Source of the DNA: Euperipatoides rowelli
Taxonomy: Eukaryota; Onychophora; Udeonychophora; Euonychophora; Peripatopsidae
DNA length: 13,323 nucleotides
Assembly: GCA_003024985.2 (NCBI GenBank)
Contig: PXIH01S0027132.1
Reading direction: 5' to 3' (one strand)
How positions within the stretch are numbered: the first letter of the stretch is position 1; each line of letters begins with the position of its first letter. This document shows positions 6,800 to 13,323 of this stretch, in pieces. Position numbers and translations under genes: made by a program. Under the pieces are notes generated by a model. That model worked only from the letters and a program-made list of their open reading frames with translations. It did no database searches and was not told the origin of the DNA.

Positions 6800-7740
6800 T
6801 GGGTTTTATTTTTTTTAAACAACGTAGAAACTTGCAAATTTTTATATGTTTCAGTTTAAAGTTTCCAAATTGAATAATTAAACAAATATTTTTAAGTAAA
6901 ACTAAACATAAATCAATTAAAAAAAATCATTGATAAACCACTTTAAAAACAACTGCTTCAAAAGTTACTTGTTTATTATTACCAAAAATTGGTTGATAGA
7001 TTTACAATAAGTATCAATAATTTTTTTCAGCAATTTATCACACCACTTATTTTCCAAATTTACAAATGATAAATATTCAATATCAAATTGATACAACTCC
7101 AAACCTTTTATTTTTGAACGATGAATTTTTTAGGACATTATTATATACTATTTTCATACTATATAGGCTACTTTTTTAAGATGATTAATTTTTTTGTCCA
7201 GTTAATTTCTTTCTATAATTAATTTATTTCTCATGATTTAATTTTTTGCAAAAACAACAACTTCAAAATTAGTGTGAAGACTTTCAATTACTTTCTTTGA
7301 TTTTCTAACGTCCAATTATAGCAGAATATCCGTCATTACAAAATAATCTAATAATTAAACTTTTAAGATTAACGACCAACAGATAGCAGCATATTTGCAT
7401 TAATAAATGAAAGAAAATTTGATGTTTAAAAATCTCTTATCTTTAAGTCAACAGTAGAACTTGAAATCATAAAAAAACCTGCAATCAGAACTTCAAAGCA
7501 ATTCGTTTGAAGTAAAGATTGATTAAAAAGGATTATAAAGAGTCAATAAAAATAACGAGAACTTTATTAATTTAAATAATTCGTCAATATTTGATTTCAC
7601 AGCTTACTTTATGGTAATTAAAAGGCATATTTAATATGTAAAAAAAAAACTATTTTATAACATTAAGATAAAGTTTTTATTTAACAAAAATAAGAAAAAA
7701 TAAAAGTAATGCATACAAATATTACATTAAATAGTATATA
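6800..7740. other. AT-rich DNA, nothing recognised
   Basis: Nearly a kilobase of A/T-rich sequence rich in ATCAATAA-like words and homopolymer runs. I find no open frame, inverted terminus, tRNA-like box or coding trace on either strand. Confidence 0.6.
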
Positions 7741-8160
7741 CTTTATATCAGGGGTCCCAACCCTATGCCGCAGGCATCATGGCGCCATCAACCAATTTGT
7801 GTGTGCCCGCCGCTGTTCCCCCACTAAATGAAAGCTTGTCCGCGTTAACTTGACGGTGTCCAGATCCCATTCATTTATATTGTGAGTGGTTAGGTAACCA
7901 ATTTTAGGCAGTTGTTTTGTTGTAAATCAACCTCTTTAATTCCACCTTTTGTGCCAAGTTAACCTTGACGAACTTGGGTGCAATGCACGCAGACGGCTGA
8001 ATTGAATTATGGTGGGGATAGTTAGAGAATTGTCTAAATACAGGTGATACAATCCAGATTCTAACACATTTTTGACATCTGTGCATATATTTTCATCATT
8101 ATTGAAAATAGAGATGGTGCTCGCTACCATACAGGTATTTTAGAATGTGTTCTAAGGTAC
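7741..8160. mobile_element. hAT-like transposon end, decayed
   Basis: CAGGGGTCCCAACCCT (7749-7764) closely resembles the CAGGGGTCCCCAACC terminal inverted repeat of hAT/Charlie-type elements, and the GC-richer sequence to about 7830 (GCCGCAGGC, ATGGCGCC) also fits such termini. The adjoining octamer CTTTATAT (7741-7748) would be the 8-bp target duplication, but I find no matching inverted end or second octamer in the window, so the element is truncated or its far end has decayed. The overlapping minus-strand open frames at 7904-8130 contain no hAT transposase motif that I recognise. The inner limit is arbitrary. Confidence 0.45.
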
Positions 8161-9250
8161 AAAAGGTTTGTGCACTCACGCTTTATTTAAACTTTTTTTT
8201 TACTCCCACAAGACAACAGAAAATCAAAAGTTTGCTTGTTTCCAATTAAACTGTGAAGGAGTAGTGATGTCCTTACCAATTATTTCTCAAAAACAGGCTA
8301 AACAATGATTAATATAATATTGACCAATCACATCGTTTTTTAACTCTGGTTATATGTGATTTCAGTGGTTTGCCAATTTGTAGATCTATTTAACCCTGTG
8401 AATCAATTCAACTGCTCTTCGATGATAAGCTAGTTGTTAACAGTGATCCCAGCTACTATTATGCTAATGATTCAACTAACCGTCTCACATTCGTTTGGTG
8501 ATTGTTAAAAGTCATCACAGTTTACACTGACTCCCTGATACTGTAGTGATTTCTGTTCACTTCTCATTCAATGCTAATGATTCAGTTTATTAGTGCTAAC
8601 AGTGATAGTTATTTTAGAAGTGATTCAAGATACTGATGACACAGACAAAAAGGTGTGAGCCTCGATTCTTGTGAGAAGTTAGTACAACTTTGCAAGCAAA
8701 ACAAAAGGCGGAACTTAAACCTCCAATGGCAGGGGTGGGGGACACTAAAAACTAAGGATTATAAACTGACTATTTTTTGAAAACTTAATTTTATTTATAA
8801 ATATACACTTACAGTATTCAAATAAATTTTCTTTTCATTTCCTAAATTTTATTTTGACTGTAAATCTACGTTTTTGAGACAAGCTCTATCAATATTAATC
8901 AATGTTAATATCATAACTCAATTACAGGTGTGAATGTGATCAGAGAATCACAGTGACAAAACCACAGGTCACATCCCTATGGAGGAGTAGAAAGAAAGAC
9001 TGCCATATACAGTGCACCCATGGTTATTAATGCATTGTGGAAGCCTTGCTCTTTTTTAATTGTTATAGGCCTACCGTACCAGTAGATGAATTATCAGTAT
9101 TTGATAGATGTAAAAATATTTTCCAAATTCGGATCAGCACACTTTACAAGTTTACAATATTAGTGATAATTTCTCAAATACCCACAACAAAACCATACAA
9201 TATAGTGTCATTATTGCAGAATCTTTCTTTTTCCATTTACATATTTTAGG
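8160..9250. other. Unassigned DNA with a 14-bp direct repeat
   Basis: ATGCTAATGATTCA occurs at 8461-8474 and 8571-8584, with similar AGTGAT-containing words before each, suggesting a faint 110-bp duplication. A second hAT-like start CAGGGGTGGGGGACAC is at 8730-8745. TGTGAT and ATCACA form a 6-bp stem near 8935-8952. The open frame at 9037-9249 has no recognisable domain. Confidence 0.45.
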
Positions 9251-9257
9251 AGCAAAC

Positions 9258-9932
9258 AATCAGAACATGTTTTTAAACTAATTTCTTATCTATAATCAGA
9301 ACATGTTTTCTCCCTCAAATCAGACTTTTCAGGAAACAGCAAAAACATATTTCTTCAGTTATACATTTGTAAGAATTACAATTTTTTTCCTACATATTAT
9401 GTTCTCATTGTTGTATTGTAAAACATAGTCATTCAAATCAGTTATGCCATATTATTATTTTATTTGAGTTCAAAATTTGGAGAAAACATGTTTTGATTAA
9501 AATTGATTGGAGATAACATGTTTTGAATGATTGGAAACATTGGAACGTAGACATTCTTCAATCATCAGTTTGTTCATTATTTTTAAAAGTATAAAAAAAA
9601 ACCCACACTAAAAGAACAAAATTTATACAAAAAAATAGTAAGCCTTGCCTCAATCAAATAAAAATGGCCCACCAATCAGAAGCTTTGAATCTATTTGAAA
9701 CATAGTTACTAATTGGCTGAATGGGAGAAAACCCAGTTTGACTGAAACAGAGCTATGGAGGAAACACTTTTTGATTGAAACTCCAATTTTCTACCTCAGT
9801 TATGAATAGGAGAAAACTGGTTTTGAATAAAAGAAATGGATTATTCTAAAAGGCCATTAAAAGACAAATATTTCTATGTGCTTATCTCATTTTTTTTTTT
9901 TTTTTTGGAGAAAACCTGGTTTGATTGTTTGC
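9258..9932. repeat. Dispersed array of a GGAGAAAACATGTTTTGATT motif
   Basis: Six plus-strand copies start near 9479, 9509, 9724, 9757, 9809 and 9907, and two minus-strand copies lie at 9258-9277 and 9294-9313. The copy at 9294-9313 is one base from the consensus. The motif has a palindromic AAACATGTTT centre. Spacing is irregular (30 to about 200 bases), and the minus pair and the first plus pair form a large inverted arrangement around about 9314-9478. It could be a decayed minisatellite or subterminal repeats of an unrecognised DNA transposon. Irregular spacing and the lack of a reading frame argue against coding repeats. Confidence 0.6.
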
Positions 9933-10338
9933 AACTCATTTTGATTTCCTCAGATATATATGATTGCTGTTGAAGCTTTCTTAACTCTGAAGCAATTGTT
10001 TAAATATTTCAGCAGCATATGTAGCTAATGTTGAAATTTCCTTAATGTCAGTAGATTTTGAAAAAATGTTTCTAGTTTCACTTACTTATGAAGGCATATT
10101 TCTACTTTTTGGTCATACAAGTAATTCATCAGCCAATAAATTTTCAAGTAACTGATTCTATTGGTCTGAATTATTAATATCCACACTGCATTAATAACAT
10201 TACAACACCATTCATCCTATATGAAATAGACATGAAGTGTAATGTGAGTCACTGTACTACTTATCAATAAATATTTATCAATAAATTATATTATTTACAA
10301 TAAGGATAGCTACCAATAATGATAATATAATGTATAAG
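9933..10338. other. AT-rich DNA with a small hairpin and short tandem repeat
   Basis: ACATTACA (10197-10204) pairs with TGTAATGT (10238-10245), and CAC/GTG and TTCAT/ATGAA pairs extend the stem with a bulge, giving an approximately 50-base hairpin. TTATCAATAAAT is repeated at 10261-10272 and 10275-10286. No gene is seen. Confidence 0.5.
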
Positions 10339-11177
10339 CATCATCAACACTTAGTATATCTATTCACTGCAGAATGAAAGTCATCCAAGAATACCTTTGA
10401 ATTTCTATCTTGGGCAATTCATTTCCAGAGATCTTAAACTGTTTTATTTCATATTTCCTGTAACATTAGATCTTATTTATGGTCATTTATTTTGTTACTT
10501 GGAATCCAATTCAGTATTTCTGTAGCCCATCTTTTATGTTTCCTTCTTGCTCAGTTACTTCTCACCTACATCTATTCATACTTCTTTGTATGATTTTCAG
10601 TTTCAACCTCTTTACATTGATTGTCAATGTCTCAACACCATATCATTGGTAGTAAGTTTTTCTTTTAAACTGTTATTTAATTTTCCTCAGGCACTTGACC
10701 TCATTTAATTTTTCAGTGGAAATTCCACATCTGGTTTTCACCTAAGTAAAGATAGTTGTTGACCTCTTCAATTAGGATATAATTTAATTCAATCATTTAA
10801 GTTCCACACATTTGTTGAACATTGCTTTGGCTTTGCAAGATTCATTTTTTTAGCCTACTTTACCTTACCTTCCCATAAGTCAATGAGATGTTTCTGAAAG
10901 ATTTCTAGATTTAAAACCAATAAAAAATATCATAAAATGTACTTAGTTCAAATAGGCTCCATTTATTCCAATCTAGACTTTTAAAACTTTTTCAAGTGTA
11001 GAAATAACTAAAGTTAGGAATATTGAGTGACCTTAATGAACTCCTTTGTGGTTTTGTATCTTGTAGAGTCACTGTTGAAGTTGCCTTCTTATATAAATGT
11101 TATTGATCAAATCAATGTCTTATGAATATCTCGGATCTTGAGGGCATCCAAAACAAATTGAGTATATATTGAATCAA

Positions 11178-11248
11178 TAGCTGCTTTCTTTGTCACCAAG
11201 TCCTATGTCATCATAGCTGATTTCTTTGTCATCAAATCCTATGTAAAA
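11178..11248. repeat. 36-bp tandem duplication within the LINE fossil
   Basis: Units at 11178-11213 and 11214-11248 share TAGCTG-x-TTTCTTTGTCA and TCCTATGT blocks with few differences. The copied segment lies at the position of RT catalytic motif A (the DYEKAFDS-like block), so the duplication repeats that part of the decayed domain. The period of 36 keeps frame. Confidence 0.75.
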
Positions 11249-11910
11249 GGGTCCAAAGGGGAATTCATATTCTTTGCACCTTTGAATAACTTGTCATACT
11301 ACATACATCCATAGTGTTAAATACATCAGCTTGTGTTTCTTTCTTTTTTTTTAAGCCTCACTTAATTATTTTGCCAATCTATTTGTCAGAACCTTGTATA
11401 AAATTTACAGTATATTATGACTGATAACACCATGATAAGTCTGTAATTATTAAGGTCTTCCTTATAACCTTTTTTTTTGTATAACATTACTCTAATTGTA
11501 ATTTTTTTTTCTTAAACTTTCAGAAAAGCAATAGTTTTGTTCTAGTTCATACCACTTAATTTTATAATATTAATTATGTTGACTTCTCCCTGTGCCTTTC
11601 AATTCTTTTCTCTTTTTTTGCAGGAATCACTTCTTCAGTGATTGCATGTGATTCATCAATCATGATGTCATTCAAATAATGTGTTGCTCACCTTTTAAAT
11701 CCTCCTCCTTAATTTTAATATCATCTGACCTGTATTGATAGAGTTCTTGTTAAACGTTCTATTCTTTACATTATTTTCACAATCATTAACTTTTGATTAG
11801 TTTTTTTTTTTACAATTTTTGTTTCCCTGATAATTTCTTAATCAAATCAAAATTGGATCTTGTATATCCTCTATATAATGTCTTTTAGAAAATTGTATAG
11901 AGTAAAATAG

Positions 11911-11974
11911 AATTCATTTTGGTCTTTGTGTCATTTTTGTCTTTAATTCATTTTGGTCTTTGTGTCATTTTTGT
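11911..11974. repeat. 34-bp tandem duplication within the LINE fossil
   Basis: Thirty bases are identical between 11911-11940 and 11945-11974 (AATTCATTTTGGTCTTTGTG and the ten that follow). The 34-base period is not a multiple of three, so it breaks the LINE linker frame and must postdate its activity. Identity of the two units points to a recent duplication. Confidence 0.85.
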
Positions 11975-12080
11975 ATTTCGTTTGACATTGCTTTTCATGT
12001 TTTTTAGTTTCTTGCATTAATTTCTTATCAGATTTGTTGTCACTAAACTGCTAAATTGTGTCAGTTTAGCACCAGGTGAC

Positions 12081-12720
12081 TTCCTAGATGGTGTAGGACC
12101 TCCAATAGATCACAGGTGTACAAGTTTTATCTCCATTACATTTTATATTACATTTTTTTAATCCCTAAAGGGACAGTCGAGCATGTTTTTGCCTGATCAT
12201 TTAAACTATATGTAAAATTTGTAAACTTTTAATTTTGTTTCTTTTTCTGGTCCTGTACTTACTGCAACATAATTAAAGATGTGAATAAATTGAAATATTT
12301 ACTAAATCACTTGGTATTTTAGTGTTCTTTTATTTGGTTCGGCTGTATTAATATATAGTAAATAAATATATATATAATTGACCGCTAATGTTTTGCAAAT
12401 GCCTTTTTGTTTTCCACATAATCATCTTCATGGAAATAATTGTTTCCTTTCGCCTAACCATTAACCAATCAGTGATTGTTTCATTCAGCCTATCATAATC
12501 AGTCAGCAATTCTTTTTTGAGTAATCTGTACGGTACAGATAAGTTTTCTAGATTATAATGTAAAAATGATAAACAATGGTTAAGAATGTTTATTCTATTT
12601 ATTCATTTAAATTAAGGTTGAGGTATAGTTCTTTGTTATCAGTAATTCTTAATTATCGCTTTTCATAAGTTTTTTAGTTTCTTGAAAAAAAAATTAATAT
12701 ACTCAATTCTATATTTGAGG
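12081..12720. other. Unassigned AT-rich DNA
   Basis: This would hold the LINE endonuclease if the element were complete, but I see none of its blocks on the minus strand. Inverted CAATCA-G-TGATTG lies near 12467-12479 and overlaps a CCAAT. The rest is A/T-rich without coding signal. Confidence 0.5.
12524..12540. repeat. 17-bp near-palindrome
   Basis: ATCTGTAC and GTACAGAT are exact reverse complements separated by one G. The structure resembles a dimeric protein-binding site, but I do not match it to a known factor. Confidence 0.5.
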
Positions 12721-13152
12721 TTATGGAACTTATAAAGCCTTTGGAAAAATTCCCTGACTCAAACATTGTCAGGAAAAGTACCCTTTCAAAATTTTACCCC
12801 CATCCCTTGGGATTGGATACAATAACTGGAGTATATGTTTTGGTTCTTCCATGGTCACTGGTCAGGACCAAACCTCCACCATTATGGCGCCTTGACATTT
12901 TCTTAGTATTATTTTGCATAGTCTATATCCATGCTGTCCCACATGTTCGCCAATTGTCATAATTGGAGAATTAGGCCCTATGTTTTGAGAAATTAGCATG
13001 CCAACATTTTTTTGTTTATTTTTATTTGAAAAGCTTTTTCTTATTCTTAAATTTTTAAGGAATGACAAATTTTTGGCTTTTTGGCTTTAATTTTCTTAAA
13101 TTTTAACTATTTTGCACTCAATTTTGTGGCGGATTGGCAAAAGTTGACAACC
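12721..13152. other. Unassigned region with DR1-like half-sites
   Basis: TGGTCA-C-TGGTCA at 12852-12864 is a direct repeat of a nuclear-receptor-like half-site with one-base spacing (DR1), each half one base from AGGTCA. Open frames on both strands (plus 12723-12962; minus 12862-13068) overlap in opposite directions and neither shows a domain I know. The sequence is somewhat more GC-rich than its surroundings, so a repeat or small exon remains possible. Confidence 0.35.
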
Positions 13153-13167
13153 AAAAAAAAAAAAAAA
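13153..13167 (+). repeat. A15 run
   Basis: Fifteen consecutive A residues. It could be the poly(A) tail of a plus-strand retroposon, but I cannot identify an element ending here. Confidence 0.6.
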
Positions 13168-13306
13168 CTATGTGGAGACCTCCAAAATATCGAAGTTTAA
13201 CATTCCTGAATAGAGATCACAAAATATATAGACTGTCCTCCTATCGCAGTAGATACATACGTGTCTTTGTGCATGTGTATATTCATGCATACATACACAT
13301 CACAAA

Positions 13307-13323
13307 ATATATATATATATATA
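13307..13323. repeat. AT dinucleotide microsatellite at window edge
   Basis: (AT)n runs to the last base and probably continues outside. It is preceded by CATACATACACA-type words from about 13286. Confidence 0.9.

Larger units (their letters stand above)
10339..12080 (-). mobile_element. RTE-clade LINE fossil (RT to C-terminus)
   Basis: Minus-strand reading in shifting frames gives ordered ORF2 blocks of RTE-type non-LTR retrotransposons: EN-RT linker (about 12080-11740); KAQGEVNIINIIKLSG (11551-11598, KAPGED-like); YKKKGYKEDLNNYRL (11437-11481, KKGD...NYRPI-like); VTKKAAIDSI (11167-11196, DYEKAFDSI-like) followed by TQFVLDALKIRDIHKTLI; FKSLDWNKW (10959-10985); a ruined FADD site (about 10922-10945, no DD pair); MNLAK/AMFN (10814-10845); IEEVNNYLYLG (10740-10772); YGVETLTINVKRLKLK (from 10642 down); RWATEILNWIPSN (10494-10532); IAQDRNS (about 10398-10418). 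A TGTTGATGATG word (10339-10349) may be the RTE-style 3' tail. The endonuclease domain is absent, consistent with 5' truncation. Stops and frameshifts are many; it cannot make protein. The T-rich plus strand matches an A-rich LINE sense strand. Confidence 0.85.

Noticed and set aside
7904-8130. Overlapping minus-strand open frames as hAT transposase
   Set aside because: They lie inside the hAT-like end, but I see none of the hAT dimerisation or catalytic motifs, and the two frames overlap out of phase.
9258-9932. Repeat array as CRISPR or as C2H2 zinc-finger linkers
   Set aside because: Spacing is irregular, copies diverge and occur in both orientations in eukaryotic DNA; GGAGAAAAC does not recur in an 84-base zinc-finger period or a common frame.
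11604-11624. Strong splice acceptor (pyrimidine tract then GCAG) on plus
   Set aside because: It is antisense to the LINE fossil, whose A-rich sense strand automatically creates T-rich tracts; no open exon follows.
11717-11734. YRSDDI on the minus strand as the RT catalytic YADD box
   Set aside because: It lies before the KAPGED-like and NYRP-like blocks, in the linker, while the FADD position expected from block order is near 10922-10945 and is ruined.
12723-13068. Opposed open frames of 79 and 68 codons
   Set aside because: They overlap antisense, with no recognisable motif, start context or splice partner to favour either.

Overview
The window looks like non-coding, transposon-rich DNA from a metazoan nuclear genome, probably an invertebrate. 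By eye it is roughly 70% A+T, full of oligo-A and oligo-T runs. It has no long open frame, no bacterial-type gene organisation, and carries tRNA-headed SINE-like retroposons, MITEs, a hAT-like terminus and a decayed RTE-type LINE. The species cannot be named from the sequence. Two ambiguous bases (5982, 6174) show it is an assembly consensus. I find no intact protein-coding gene, rRNA or functional tRNA; the short open frames are chance products of low-complexity DNA or lie inside repeats. It could be intergenic or lie within a large intron.

Layout. 1-1740: AT-rich DNA with a small hairpin, an (AAT)n tract, a CTCF-like motif, a purine tract and a C-rich tract whose minus strand has a canonical G-quadruplex pattern. 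1745-2465: a foldback-like structure whose arms share a 20-bp exact core. 2630-2725 and 3000-3096: two minus-strand tRNA-like SINE heads. 4020-4061: a perfect 17-bp inverted repeat carrying two octamer motifs. 4107-4397 and 5643-5904: two divergent, oppositely oriented copies of one MITE family, the first bounded by 11-bp direct repeats. 5100-5400: a weak trace of a LINE C-terminus. 6149-6411: a plus-strand tRNA-headed SINE inside a perfect 19-bp target-site duplication. 6675-6760: another tRNA-like trace, followed by a perfect CRE palindrome. 7749-8160: a hAT-like end. 9258-9932: eight copies of a ~20-bp motif in both orientations. 10339-12080: a minus-strand RTE-clade LINE fossil, recognisable block by block from the EN-RT linker to the C-terminus but broken by many stops and frameshifts. 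12080-13323: mostly unassigned, with a short palindrome, a DR1-like half-site pair, A15 and an AT microsatellite.

These parts do not form a pathway. The history suggested is layered insertion: an old LINE and old SINE heads, a middle-aged MITE family, and one younger SINE whose duplication is still exact. The best leads for novelty are the MITE family, the complete SINE, the motif array and the foldback element.
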